NCBI RefSeq assembly: GCF_014697585.1
Contig: NZ_JACJSB010000021.1
Span: 16,630-80,629 of the forward strand
From: Dolichospermum sp. FACHB-1091
GTDB lineage: Bacteria > Cyanobacteriota > Cyanobacteriia > Cyanobacteriales > Nostocaceae
Direction of reading: 5' to 3'
Length of the DNA: 64,000 bases
In this document: one piece after another, positions 25,694 to 34,797 of the stretch
Layout of the letters: every line of letters begins with the position of its first letter
How positions within the stretch are numbered: the first letter of the stretch is position 1
The notes under the pieces: generated by a model
Seen by the model: the letters and a program-made list of their open reading frames with translations, nothing else
Told to the model about the DNA's origin: nothing
Database searches by the model: none
Position numbers and translations under genes: made by a program

Positions 25694-26236
25694 CTAGTCA
25701 GCATGAAGCAGGGCTAATTGATAGTATTTTTCCGCGTGTGCAATGAGTTCAGTGATTTCGGTGTCTGTGAGTTGACGAACTACCTTACCGGGGAGGCCGA
25801 GGACTAGAGAACCAGGGGGGACATTTTTGGTAACTACTGCACCCGCACCGATAATACTACCTGCACCGACTCTAACACCATTTAAGATAATAGCACCAAT
25901 ACCAATTAAACTACCACGTTCAATGTGAGCAGAATGGACAACAGCCCGATGGCCAACAGTGACATAATCTTCTAAAATTGTTGGTAAACCCGGATCACCA
26001 TGGAGAATTGCACCGTCTTGAATATTTGTACATTCGCCAATTTCAATCCGTTCTACATCACCTCTAACCACAGATCCATACCAAATACTGGCTCTGGCTG
26101 CTATGGTTACAGAACCAATGATTATAGCGTTGGCTGCCACAAAAGCAGCTTGAGAAAATTCAGGAGATTTTGAGTCAGAAGAGATAGACACGATAGAATA
26201 TGGATATTGTACCCAGGAACACTGGAGAAACTCCAA
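25694..26236 (-). CDS. Gamma carbonic anhydrase-family hexapeptide protein
   Basis: About 180 residues of left-handed beta-helix hexapeptide repeats (AIIIGSVTI, NGVRVGAGSIIGAGA). Three histidines sit where gamma carbonic anhydrases bind metal (ILHGD, GHRAVVH). The C-terminal helix is ITELIAHAEKYYQLAL. Could be a carbonic anhydrase or a PaaY/YrdA-like acyl protein. The ATG at 26236 gives a 15-residue extension; a GTG at 26191 (VSISSDS) is an alternative start. Confidence 0.8.
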   Translation of the reverse strand: MEFLQCSWVQYPYSIVSISSDSKSPEFSQAAFVAANAIIIGSVTIAARASIWYGSVVRGDVERIEIGECTNIQDGAILHGDPGLPTILEDYVTVGHRAVVHSAHIERGSLIGIGAIILNGVRVGAGSIIGAGAVVTKNVPPGSLVLGLPGKVVRQLTDTEITELIAHAEKYYQLALLHAD

Positions 26237-26430
26237 CCTTTAGGGCTGGTTGTCAAACCAGAATATCACGGCTTTGGCCTTCTATGGTCAGACGGTTGTG
26301 AAACTTGTTCTCAGGCACTATCCCCACTTTTATGCAGGAGTAAGCAAGTTATCTAAAGTAGTGGAGCAGGAGTGTAAAGTTAAACCTACTGGTGCTGGCA
26401 GAAAAACAATACTATGTTTATACGCACTTC

Positions 26431-26946
26431 ATGATAAATCCAGGCTTTCAGTACCCGATATTTGGCCCTGAAATACAGTGTCCCCACTGTCGCCAAAATA
26501 TTTCAGCGTTGACATTGACGGATACTTATTTGTGTCCCCGTCATGGCGCATTTGAAGCTGAACCCAAAACTGGGGAATTGGTTCATTTACAGTCCGGTCG
26601 TCACTGGCGCAGATGGGATGGCGAATGGTATCGTCAACATACTCATCCTGATGGGATTCGTTTTGAAATTCACGAAGCTTTAGATAAGCTTTATACTCAA
26701 GGTTATCGGGCTACGAGAATAATTGTTGCTAACCGTTATCAGGAGTTAATGAATGGCTATTTGGAACGTAGTACGCCCTGGCGTTCTGGACAAGGGGAAG
26801 TTACTACAGGGGCGCGGTTATATGGCTTACCTGTAGATTTTAGCCCTGATTCTGCCGCAGAACCTTGTTGGGAAGTGATTAATTTTGATTTGGATAAAGA
26901 ACCTGGTGTACCAGTCCGTTACCCATATTTCCGGTTGTTTGAATAG
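26431..26946 (+). CDS. TIGR02652-family cyanobacterial protein
   Basis: 171 residues from ATG 26431 (MINPGFQYPIFGPEIQCPHC). Two zinc-ribbon-like cysteine pairs (CPHC and LCPRHG) open the protein and a Trp/Arg-rich part follows (GRHWRRWDGEWYRQHTHPDG). Known only as a conserved family in cyanobacteria; function unknown. An upstream in-frame ATG at 26392 exists, but the family begins near MINPG. Confidence 0.75.
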   Translation: MINPGFQYPIFGPEIQCPHCRQNISALTLTDTYLCPRHGAFEAEPKTGELVHLQSGRHWRRWDGEWYRQHTHPDGIRFEIHEALDKLYTQGYRATRIIVANRYQELMNGYLERSTPWRSGQGEVTTGARLYGLPVDFSPDSAAEPCWEVINFDLDKEPGVPVRYPYFRLFE

Positions 26947-26969
26947 GTAATAGGTAATAGGTAATAGGT
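26945..26969. repeat. AGGTAAT heptamer repeats
   Basis: Three to four copies of AGGTAAT directly after the TIGR02652 stop, another short STRR-type array. Confidence 0.8.
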
Positions 26970-27064
26970 GATTGTAAATATCTTCTTGTATTCCTACCTG
27001 TTCTCTTTTTTGGGTTTTAGGTTGTAGATTAATCCAAAATCTAAAATCCAAAATCCGAAATTCT

Positions 27065-27499
27065 ATGCACCATACTTCGATTAGAACGGCAAATATCCAT
27101 CTAGCGATCGCTTTTTATGAAACACTAGGGTTTACGGTGCGCGATCGCTTCACCACCGGTTATACTCTAGCTTGCTGGATGGAAGGTTTGGGAGGGAGAA
27201 TTGAACTGATCCAAATTCCCCAACCAAAACCAGCCCCAGATGCTTTTGAGGATGAACATTATGTGGGTTACTATCATCTGGCTTTTGATTTAACACACAT
27301 TACACCAGATTTACCAACTTGGCTAGAAAGTTTAAAAACACGGTTAGCTGCAAGAGAAAGTTTACCACCTCTGAAGATTCTTTTGCAACCTACACAGCAG
27401 CAAATAGGCGATAAAATCTTGGAAGTCACGTTTATCGCTGATTTTGACGGTTTACCTCTGGAGTTTATACGGTTTTTGCATAAATCTCCCGAAAATTAG
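27065..27499 (+). CDS. VOC-superfamily (glyoxalase-like) protein
   Basis: 144 residues. The first half follows the VOC fold (MHHTSIRTANIHLAIAFYET, then LGFTVRDRF) and the second half ends with DGLPLEFIRFL. Metal-site candidates are His2/His3, Glu in GRIELIQ and Glu near the end. Substrate not known; could be a lyase, dioxygenase or resistance protein. Two GCGATCGC octamers lie within the gene. Confidence 0.75.
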   Translation: MHHTSIRTANIHLAIAFYETLGFTVRDRFTTGYTLACWMEGLGGRIELIQIPQPKPAPDAFEDEHYVGYYHLAFDLTHITPDLPTWLESLKTRLAARESLPPLKILLQPTQQQIGDKILEVTFIADFDGLPLEFIRFLHKSPEN

Positions 27500-27642
27500 T
27501 ATTCATGCCTTTTGGCTGATATAATATTTTTCCCTTTCAGGTACACTTTTATTTTCTATGGGGTACTCAGGAAACATTTGCTCAATTTTTCTAGTCCATC
27601 AATATATGTAATCTAAGTTACATATATCTATTCGCCAAAGAT

Positions 27643-30468
27643 ATGTCTTTTTTTTCTCTAGCACAACGACATCGCTTTTCTTTACTGATCTTGAGTCTTT
27701 GGGTAATAGCCGCATTTTCATTAAATCACGATGCTACTTTTAATCTCAAAGAAGGGGGTTTATCAACAACACCCTACAAGTCCAACCCGGAAAAATCCCT
27801 GGAAACACTAGTTACTAAAGAAACAGCCAATTTCGCCATTACAGCAAACGTGCGGAAAACAGTCCTCGACAATGGCTTAACCGTGATCACGAAGGAGGTT
27901 CATAATGCTCCGGTGGTGACAGTACAAGTATGGTATAAATTTGGTTCTGGTCAAGAAGCAATTGGGGTAAATGGCATTGCTCACCAATTAGAACATATCA
28001 TGTTTAAAGGTACTAGCGATCGCCCGATTCAATTTGGCCAGTTATTTAGTGCTTTGGGTAGTGATTCTAATGCTTTTACCAGTTATGACCAAACCGCATA
28101 TTACAACACTGCTCAAGGGCATAAACTCACCTCTGTGTTAACCTTAGAAGCAGATAGAATGAAGAACTCACTCATAGATCCTCAACAGTTAGCTAGTGAG
28201 AAACAAGTGGTGATTTCTGAATTACTTGGTTACGAAAATAGCCCGGAATATCGTCTAAAACGCGCTGTCATGAAGTCAGTTTTTCCCAATCATCCTTATG
28301 GTTTACCCATTGGTGGTACTAAAGCTGATGTAGAGAAATTTACGGTTGAACAATTAAGAGAATATTACCAAAAATTCTACAGTCCTGACAATGCTGTTTT
28401 GGTAATTGTCGGGGATTTTGACACCACACCAACGTTAAAAAGTGTCAAATCTATTTTTGGTAAAATTCCTAAAGGTCAATATTCATCCCATAATCTTATA
28501 ACTCCATCCTATTCCCCATCACCTGCAATTAAACTACAAGAACCGGGAGGAAATCCATTACTACAGATAATTTATCCCCTTCCTCAAATTAATCAACCAG
28601 ATGTACCTGCTTTAGAGGTCATGGATTATATCTTAACTGCGGGTAAAAATTCTTACCTATATCAAGAGTTGGTAGAATCGGGTTTAGCTAGTGATTTGAA
28701 AGCAAATGTCGCTAGTTTACGGGCTGGAGGCTGGTATGAAATATTAGTAACTGCTGCGGAAAATCAGGATTTGTATAAAATTGATGCAAAGGTAACAAAA
28801 GCATTAAAAGAAGTTATTAAAATTGGTGTCACTACAGAACAAGTAGAACGAGCAAAAAGCCAATTAACAGCTTCAGTTATTTTAAATAATCGTGATATAA
28901 CCAGTCAAGCCATGCAATTGGGTAATGATCAAATCACAACAGATAATTACCAATATACAGAAAATCATTTAATAGATATTCGGAAAGTTCAACCCAAGGA
29001 CGTAATTAATGTCATCAATAAATATCTAAAACCAGAAGCGCGGACAGTGGGATTTTTTGAACCTACTCAACAAACAGGTACAAATCTGATCAAATCTGAT
29101 TCCGAGATCAAAAAAGATCATTTTGTCGCTGATATTACTGAAGTCCCAGCAGAAGTAAAGAAATATTTACCACCTGTAGATATCTTACCGAAAACAGGAA
29201 TCAGGGAAATACCCCAGGAGTTAAAATTTGCTAATGGTTTACGCATACTACTATTAACAGATAGGTCTACCCCTACAGTTACTTTAAGCGGACATATTAA
29301 AGCAGGAACAGAATTTGATGGCAGTCATAAGGGAGGATTAGCCTCCTTAGTAGCAGCAAATCTGATGAATGGGACGAAAACCAAAGATATGCGGACTCTT
29401 GATCAAGAATTAGCAGCAAAAGGCGCAAATTTGGACTTTCAAGCCTATCGGGAAGGTGTGAGAATCAAAGGTAGCAGTTTAGCAGCAGATTTACCGATTT
29501 TACTCTTAACATTGACAGACGTAATTAAAAATAGCACATTTCCAGAAAAAGAGTTCAAACTCTCGCGTCAACAGGCTTTAACCTCCCTAAATTCAGATTT
29601 AGATGATCCTGAAAAGATTGCAACTCGTATCTTCCTTCAATCTATTTATCCGAAAAAACACCCACTACATAGCTTTCCGACAGCAGAGAGTATTCAGAGT
29701 ATTAAACGTCAAGACGTGATAGCTTTTAAAGCCCAACATTATCGTCCAGATACTACAGTATTAGCAATTGTAGGCGATTTTGATATTAACAAAGTGCGAT
29801 CGCTCATTCAAGCACAACTAGGCAACTGGCAAGTAAAAGGCCAACCACCAGTGGTAAAATACCCCAAAGTGGAGATGCCAAAAAATGTCATTAATCTTAA
29901 TCCCGTTGTTCCTGGTAAACCCCAAGCAGTTACTTATATGGGTTATACAGGGATTAATCGTCAAGATAAACGATTTTACGCGGCGATGGTCTTGAATCAA
30001 ATTCTCGGAGGTGATACATTATCAAGTAGACTAGGGGCGGAAGTGCGCGATCGTCAAGGCTTAACCTACGGAATTTATAGTAATTTCATCACAGGTAAGA
30101 ATGTCGGCACATTTTTAATTGAAATGCAAACCAGTCCAGAAGACGCACACAAAGCCATTTCCAGTACCCGTAACCTGCTCAAACAAGTTCACCAACAAGG
30201 TGTTACCCTAGAGGAAGTAGAAACAGCCAAAGCTAATTTAATCAGTAATTATCATATTTCCTTAGCTAGTCCAGAACAACTCAGCGAAATAATGGTCATG
30301 AATCAGGTTTATGGCTTAAATCAGGTAGAATTACGCTCATTTGTTAGTAAGATAGAGCAGGTTAAATTAAGTCAAGTCAATCAAGCTGCTCGTGAGTTAC
30401 TTCACTCTGATAAAATTGTTGTCGTCACAGCAGGTCCGCCAATTCTTGCCCATAAAAACATCAAGTGA
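27643..30468 (+). CDS. M16-family zinc metallopeptidase (two-domain)
   Basis: 941 residues with an N-terminal signal or anchor helix (RFSLLILSLWVIAAFSL). The first M16 domain has the inverted zinc motif HQLEH (about 125) and a downstream Glu in EADRMKNSLIDP. The second domain, from about 525, keeps the fold and the substrate-binding RDRQGLTYG near 800 but has no HxxEH (GLASLVAANLMNG). This is the usual active/inactive pairing of the family. Likely periplasmic, degrading or processing peptides. Start ATG at 27643. Confidence 0.88.
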   Translation: MSFFSLAQRHRFSLLILSLWVIAAFSLNHDATFNLKEGGLSTTPYKSNPEKSLETLVTKETANFAITANVRKTVLDNGLTVITKEVHNAPVVTVQVWYKFGSGQEAIGVNGIAHQLEHIMFKGTSDRPIQFGQLFSALGSDSNAFTSYDQTAYYNTAQGHKLTSVLTLEADRMKNSLIDPQQLASEKQVVISELLGYENSPEYRLKRAVMKSVFPNHPYGLPIGGTKADVEKFTVEQLREYYQKFYSPDNAVLVIVGDFDTTPTLKSVKSIFGKIPKGQYSSHNLITPSYSPSPAIKLQEPGGNPLLQIIYPLPQINQPDVPALEVMDYILTAGKNSYLYQELVESGLASDLKANVASLRAGGWYEILVTAAENQDLYKIDAKVTKALKEVIKIGVTTEQVERAKSQLTASVILNNRDITSQAMQLGNDQITTDNYQYTENHLIDIRKVQPKDVINVINKYLKPEARTVGFFEPTQQTGTNLIKSDSEIKKDHFVADITEVPAEVKKYLPPVDILPKTGIREIPQELKFANGLRILLLTDRSTPTVTLSGHIKAGTEFDGSHKGGLASLVAANLMNGTKTKDMRTLDQELAAKGANLDFQAYREGVRIKGSSLAADLPILLLTLTDVIKNSTFPEKEFKLSRQQALTSLNSDLDDPEKIATRIFLQSIYPKKHPLHSFPTAESIQSIKRQDVIAFKAQHYRPDTTVLAIVGDFDINKVRSLIQAQLGNWQVKGQPPVVKYPKVEMPKNVINLNPVVPGKPQAVTYMGYTGINRQDKRFYAAMVLNQILGGDTLSSRLGAEVRDRQGLTYGIYSNFITGKNVGTFLIEMQTSPEDAHKAISSTRNLLKQVHQQGVTLEEVETAKANLISNYHISLASPEQLSEIMVMNQVYGLNQVELRSFVSKIEQVKLSQVNQAARELLHSDKIVVVTAGPPILAHKNIK

Positions 30469-30520
30469 GTATAGTTATGAGTCATAGTCAGAGGTGTAAT
30501 CTACAACTATCTATTTAGCT

Positions 30521-30970
30521 ATGAGTAAATTTTTGACTGTTATTTTCTCCCTGCTCATGAGTATAGTGATCATGGGTACATCTCCAGCAACAGCAGAGAA
30601 TCTATCGCATAATCTCTTAAAACAACCAGTTATAGAAATTACGGTTAGCTTGAGTAATACTGCTAATGAATTAAAATTTGAACCGAATTACTTAGAACTT
30701 ATCCCTGGTAAACGTTACAATCTGAAATTAAATAATCCTAGCTCCCAAAAACATTATTTTACTGCTAAAGACTTTGCTGATGGAATTTGGACACAAAAAG
30801 TCGAAGCGGGTAAGGTAGAAATTAAAGGTAATATTCACGAACTAGAACTTAAACCTGGTGCAGAAGCAGAATGGGTGTTTGTCCCCATAAAATCAGGAAA
30901 ATATGCTTTACGATGTACTATAGCTGGACACACAGAAGCGGGAATGAAAGGAGAAATTGTGATTAAGTGA
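30521..30970 (+). CDS. Secreted cupredoxin-domain protein
   Basis: 149 residues. A signal peptide (MSKFLTVIFSLLMSIVIMGT to SPATA) is followed by a cupredoxin fold. Copper-ligand candidates are His in QKHYF and the C-terminal CTIAGHTEAGM (Cys, His, Met). Probably a periplasmic or luminal blue copper protein for electron transfer or copper binding. It follows the M16 peptidase gene by 53 bases and may share its transcript. Confidence 0.8.
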   Translation: MSKFLTVIFSLLMSIVIMGTSPATAENLSHNLLKQPVIEITVSLSNTANELKFEPNYLELIPGKRYNLKLNNPSSQKHYFTAKDFADGIWTQKVEAGKVEIKGNIHELELKPGAEAEWVFVPIKSGKYALRCTIAGHTEAGMKGEIVIK

Positions 30971-31082
30971 TCATCTGTTTCTAGAGGCGCGAAAATAAGT
31001 TAACGTAAATATAGATATTTTTGGCAATAAATCTCAACAAATTCACACTTAATCAGTAAAGCACCAATAATTTCTCAATTTA

Positions 31083-31913
31083 ATGATGAACATTTTCACC
31101 AGCCTGCTTTCGCAACCAGTCCAGCCAAAACCCGAAAAACAACAACGTCGAGGGATTGAAATTAAATCCCCCCGTGAAATCGAAATTATGCGGCAATCAG
31201 CTAAGATTGTAGCAACCGTCCTCAAAGAAATTTCTGAGCTAGTGCAGCCGGGAATGACGACGGCTGATTTAGATGCTCACGCAGAAAAACGTATCCGGGA
31301 AATGGATGCAGTACCTAGTTTTAAAGGATATCACGGTTTTCCGGCTTCCATCTGCTCCAGTATTAATAACGAAGTTGTCCATGGGATTCCTAGCCCTAAA
31401 AAGGTAATTCGGTCTGGAGATGTTTTAAAAGTTGATACAGGAGCTTATTATCAAGGTTTTCACGGTGATTCCTGTATTACTATCGCTGTGGGGAATGTCA
31501 CAGATGAAGCTGCAAGACTGATTAAAATAGCTGAAGAATCTTTATACAAAGGGATTGAACAGGTAAAAGCTGGTGTCCATTTGACGGAGATTGCGGGTGC
31601 AATTGAAGATCATGTAAAAGCCAATGGTTTTACGGTGGTAGAGCAATTTACTGGTCATGGTGTAGGTAGAAATTTGCACGAAGAGCCAGCGGTTTTTAAT
31701 TATCGGACTCATGAAATACCGAATGTAAAATTACGCTCAGGGATGACCTTAGCAATTGAACCAATTTTAAATGCTGGTTCTAAAAATACCAGAATTTTAG
31801 CTGATAGATGGACAGCGGTAACGGTTGATAATGCTTTATCGGCTCAGTTTGAGCATACGGTGTTAGTGACAGATACTGGTTATGAAATTCTCACTGATAG
31901 AGAACAACTTTAA
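31083..31913 (+). CDS. map: Methionine aminopeptidase, type I
   Basis: 276 residues. The five metal ligands are visible: Asp in VDTGAYY, Asp in HGDSC, His in TGHGVGR, Glu in AIEPI and Glu in QFEHTVLV. A 30-residue N-terminal extension without zinc-finger cysteines precedes the core. It removes the initiator methionine from new proteins. Start ATG at 31083 (the second ATG at 31086 is possible). Confidence 0.92.
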   Translation: MMNIFTSLLSQPVQPKPEKQQRRGIEIKSPREIEIMRQSAKIVATVLKEISELVQPGMTTADLDAHAEKRIREMDAVPSFKGYHGFPASICSSINNEVVHGIPSPKKVIRSGDVLKVDTGAYYQGFHGDSCITIAVGNVTDEAARLIKIAEESLYKGIEQVKAGVHLTEIAGAIEDHVKANGFTVVEQFTGHGVGRNLHEEPAVFNYRTHEIPNVKLRSGMTLAIEPILNAGSKNTRILADRWTAVTVDNALSAQFEHTVLVTDTGYEILTDREQL

Positions 31914-31914
31914 A

Positions 31915-31947
31915 GGTGATTTTGGTGATTTTGGTGATTTTGGTGAT
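31915..31947. repeat. GGTGATTTT nonamer repeats
   Basis: Three to four tandem copies of GGTGATTTT immediately after the map stop codon, with no gene content. Confidence 0.8.
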
Positions 31948-31989
31948 GTAGATGATTAATGGACAACGGATAAAAGACAACCTACTTAA

Positions 31990-32562
31990 TTACATTGTTA
32001 ATTCCCACCAAGTTTTTTGACCAACCATACCATCTGCTGATAAAGTTCGACGATTTTGAAAGGCTTTAACAGCGGCTTCGGTGATTGGTCCAAAAACGCC
32101 ATCAACAGGTATTCCATAACCATTAGAAACTAAAAGTTTTTGTAAAACTCTCACAGATATACCTGAGTTACCAAAACTAATCACGGGCATAGGATTTTTA
32201 CGGGTTGTGGGATATCGTGTTGATAATTTAATATCTGTTGTTGCTATAATGTCTATGTCACCAGCATCAGCCAAAAGAAGTTGTGGTTCAAAAGAATTGA
32301 CAGACATTTGTTTTTGTCTAATTTGCTCAAAGATTTTGTTCCGTCGAAAAGATATGGCTAAGGGATGAGTTAGGAAAGGTTCACTTATTTGTATAAATTC
32401 TGGTGGTGTAATTTGAGTCAGGGAAATTAACTGGGTTGATTGACTATTTGTTAATGGCACACCATTTTCTAAGTGAAACAGGGTTTGGTTGAATGGAAAA
32501 TGGGGAATATTTAGTTCTCTTGGATTAAATACACCCATCATCAGCAGTCCGATTTCAGTCAT
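31990..32562 (-). CDS. Peptidoglycan-binding-domain protein
   Basis: 190 residues. The C-terminal 60 are a PG_binding_1 domain (VRVLQKLLVSNGYGIPVDG, FGPITEAAVKAFQ, GMVGQKTWWEL). The N-terminal 115 residues are not recognised and lack a clear signal peptide. The start ATG at 32562 is followed by MTEIGLLMMGVF. Presumably interacts with the cell wall, but export is unproven. Confidence 0.75.
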   Translation of the reverse strand: MTEIGLLMMGVFNPRELNIPHFPFNQTLFHLENGVPLTNSQSTQLISLTQITPPEFIQISEPFLTHPLAISFRRNKIFEQIRQKQMSVNSFEPQLLLADAGDIDIIATTDIKLSTRYPTTRKNPMPVISFGNSGISVRVLQKLLVSNGYGIPVDGVFGPITEAAVKAFQNRRTLSADGMVGQKTWWELTM

Positions 32563-32932
32563 TGTATTTTATAGATATACTTACTCTCTGGGCAAAAGGT
32601 AAAAACCAAATATAATTACTGTATAAAACTACTAATATGGAACTACTAATATTTATACGTAATTTCAACTTAAAGAAAATTACTACTATGAAATAGTCAA
32701 AAATAATCTTGTGTATGGAGTTTTTCTAGCCATTGAGGACAATTGATGTATCACAACCATTAAGATTTAAATTACAAGTAAATATCCTCAAGAAGTTGAT
32801 ATCAAAAGGACGATCTGATTTGAGACTATAAGAAGACTATAAGAATTATTAATTTTAGTCATCTATCTTAAGGGAGTTCAAATTATTAAAAAAATATTTA
32901 CGGCAGATTGCAATGTGTTTGAGTATAAAAAA
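32563..32932. other. AT-rich intergenic region
   Basis: No reading frame or RNA gene seen. Contains a short direct repeat (AACTACTAATAT, about 32627-32653) and presumably the promoter of the peptidoglycan-binding gene. Confidence 0.5.
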
Positions 32933-32963
32933 ATTCCCAATCTAATCTAAATAGATTGGGAAT
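32933..32963 (-). terminator. Rho-independent terminator of the cax gene
   Basis: A perfect 11-bp stem, ATTCCCAATCT with AGATTGGGAAT, around a 9-base loop. On the minus strand it is followed by eight T residues. It lies 33 bases after the cax stop. Confidence 0.85.
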
Positions 32964-32996
32964 CTCAGATTGTCAAGATTTGACTAGGGTAATAGT

Positions 32997-34100
32997 TTAA
33001 CCAATACTATTGGCAACTGGATGAAAGTAAAAGGCAAAACCTAATACAGTATAAGCTGCTAGAAGTAAAGTCCCTTCTAACCAATTAGATTTACCATCAG
33101 AACTAATACTATTAGCAATTAACACTGATACAGCAACGGCTACTAATTCAAATGGGTTAAAATCTAAATCCATGGGTTGACCAATTATCCAACCAGCAAT
33201 GACTAAAACTGGGGCTACAAATAGGGCAATTTGCATACTTGAACCCACAGCAACAGACATAGAAAGATCCATTTTATTTTTCATGGCTACAGTGACTGCG
33301 GTAGCGTGTTCAGCGGCGTTACCGATAATGGGGACTAAAATCACCCCGGTAAATAGTGCGCTTAAACCTAGTTTAGATGTAGCAACTTCTAGGGAACTGA
33401 CTAATAATTCTGACTCAAAGGCAACTAACAAGGTACAGGCTAAAAGTACACCAGTCCACAACCAAATATTTGGTTTTTCATGGGAAACCTCTTCTTCTCC
33501 TTCTATTCCTTCTAAGTCTACTACACCAACTTCATACAAATACGCATGAGTTTTCATAGAAAATAGTAGTGTTAAACCGTAAACTAGAATTAAGACTATA
33601 GCCACTGCTAGAGAGAGATTCTGTACAGTTTTTTCACTAATACCTATTGAGGTATAGTTCATTGCAGTTGGTAGTAAAATGGCAATTACCGCCAAGTTCA
33701 TGGAGGAGGCATTTACCCGCGCTACAACTGACTCAAATGTTTGTTCTTTGTAACGAATACCGCCTAGTAACATGGATAAACCCATGACTAGGAGTAAATT
33801 ACCAATAATTGATCCAGTAATACTGGCTTTGACAACATCAATTAGGCCTGCATTCAGGGCAACTAAGGCAATAATTAATTCTGTAGCATTACCAAAAGTC
33901 GCATTTAAAAACCCGCCCAGAATTGGACCGACTACCACAGCTATTTCTTCGGTCGCTGTACCCATCCAAGCGGCTAGGGGTAGTATAGCTAATGCAGCAG
34001 TGATGAAGATTATTAAGTCTCCCCATTCTAAAAAGTGGGCTGCTAGAGATACGGGTATAAACAGCAGCATTACGGTGAAAATAATGTTCTTGATTGACAT
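32997..34100 (-). CDS. cax: Calcium/proton exchanger
   Basis: 367 residues from an ATG at 34100 (MSIKNIIFTVMLLF), with about 11 membrane helices. Two exchanger signature repeats are visible: GGFLNATFGNATELIIA and PIIGNAAEHATAVTVA, separated by an acidic loop (LEGIEGEEEVSHEK). It should move Ca2+ out of the cytoplasm in exchange for H+. The frame stays open upstream through the heptamer arrays to 34616, but that extension is repeat sequence and not part of the protein. A strong terminator follows. Confidence 0.9.
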   Translation of the reverse strand: MSIKNIIFTVMLLFIPVSLAAHFLEWGDLIIFITAALAILPLAAWMGTATEEIAVVVGPILGGFLNATFGNATELIIALVALNAGLIDVVKASITGSIIGNLLLVMGLSMLLGGIRYKEQTFESVVARVNASSMNLAVIAILLPTAMNYTSIGISEKTVQNLSLAVAIVLILVYGLTLLFSMKTHAYLYEVGVVDLEGIEGEEEVSHEKPNIWLWTGVLLACTLLVAFESELLVSSLEVATSKLGLSALFTGVILVPIIGNAAEHATAVTVAMKNKMDLSMSVAVGSSMQIALFVAPVLVIAGWIIGQPMDLDFNPFELVAVAVSVLIANSISSDGKSNWLEGTLLLAAYTVLGFAFYFHPVANSIG

Positions 34101-34182
34101 TTTTACCTTAATTTCAGGGGATCTGGCACAGATGTCTGAAATATCATCTGCATTTGCACACCTATCATATCTGCCAGGGCTA

Positions 34183-34309
34183 GTAATTGGTAATTGGTAA
34201 TGGGTAATGGGTAATTGGTAATTGGTAATGGGTAATGGGTAATTGGTAATTGGTAATTGGTAATGGGTAATTGGTAATTGGTAATTGGTAATTGGTAATG
34301 GGTAATTGG
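34183..34309. repeat. TTGGTAA/TGGGTAA heptamer array (STRR), about 18 units
   Basis: A near-perfect run of heptamers alternating TTGGTAA and TGGGTAA in the cax leader, about 85 bases upstream of the start codon. Because 7 is not a multiple of 3 and the unit has no stop on the minus strand, all three minus frames read through it as repeated peptide (for example PITNYQL), which creates false ORFs. Confidence 0.9.
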
Positions 34310-34402
34310 CTTCATCTATATAGGAATAATATTTGATTTTTGATAGCTTGCGTCGCGTAGCCATACAAGACTCAGTAGGTATCAATTCTGTCTTTCTTCC
34401 TG

Positions 34403-34607
34403 TGTTCCCTGTAACCTGTTCCCTGTAACCTGTTCCCTGTAACCTGTAACCTGTTCCCTGTTCCCTGTAACCTGTTCCCTGTTCCCTGTAACCTGTAACC
34501 TGTTCCCTGTTCCCTGTACCCTGTTCCCTGTTCCCTGTAACCTGTACCCTGTAACCTGTTCCCTGTACCCTGTACCCTGTACCCTGTACCCTGTTTCCTG
34601 TTCCCTG
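34403..34607. repeat. CCTGTTC/CCTGTAA/CCTGTAC heptamer array (STRR), about 29 units
   Basis: A second, larger array with a different heptamer in three variants: CCTGTTC, CCTGTAA and CCTGTAC. It lies between the first array and the promoter of the divergent GH57 gene. It again produces overlapping false ORFs on the minus strand. Confidence 0.9.
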
Positions 34608-34797
34608 ACCACACAAGTAAATTCACAAAATCAAACCGGATTCCTATAGTTGTATTCTTGTTTAGAAATGATTGTGATAAGATTTAGTTTTGTTTCTTAT
34701 GTTTTATTTATAACTGATTTTGTGAGACAACAATTGTAGAAAGGTAGACATAGCAAGAATCTTCTTCAAAATTGCACATTTATTTGGGTAACAATAT

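Noticed and set aside
26250..26471. Plus-strand 73-codon frame between the carbonic anhydrase-like and TIGR02652 genes
   Set aside because: No ribosome binding site or family resemblance, and it overlaps the better-supported TIGR02652 start in another frame.
34180..34610. Possible CRISPR array
   Set aside because: The units are contiguous heptamers without spacers and no cas genes are present.
34103..34626. Long minus-strand open frames of repeated peptides (PITNYQL, QGTGYRE) and a cax start at 34616
   Set aside because: They are translations of heptamer arrays in all frames. The exchanger starts at MSIKNII (34100), where the family fold begins.
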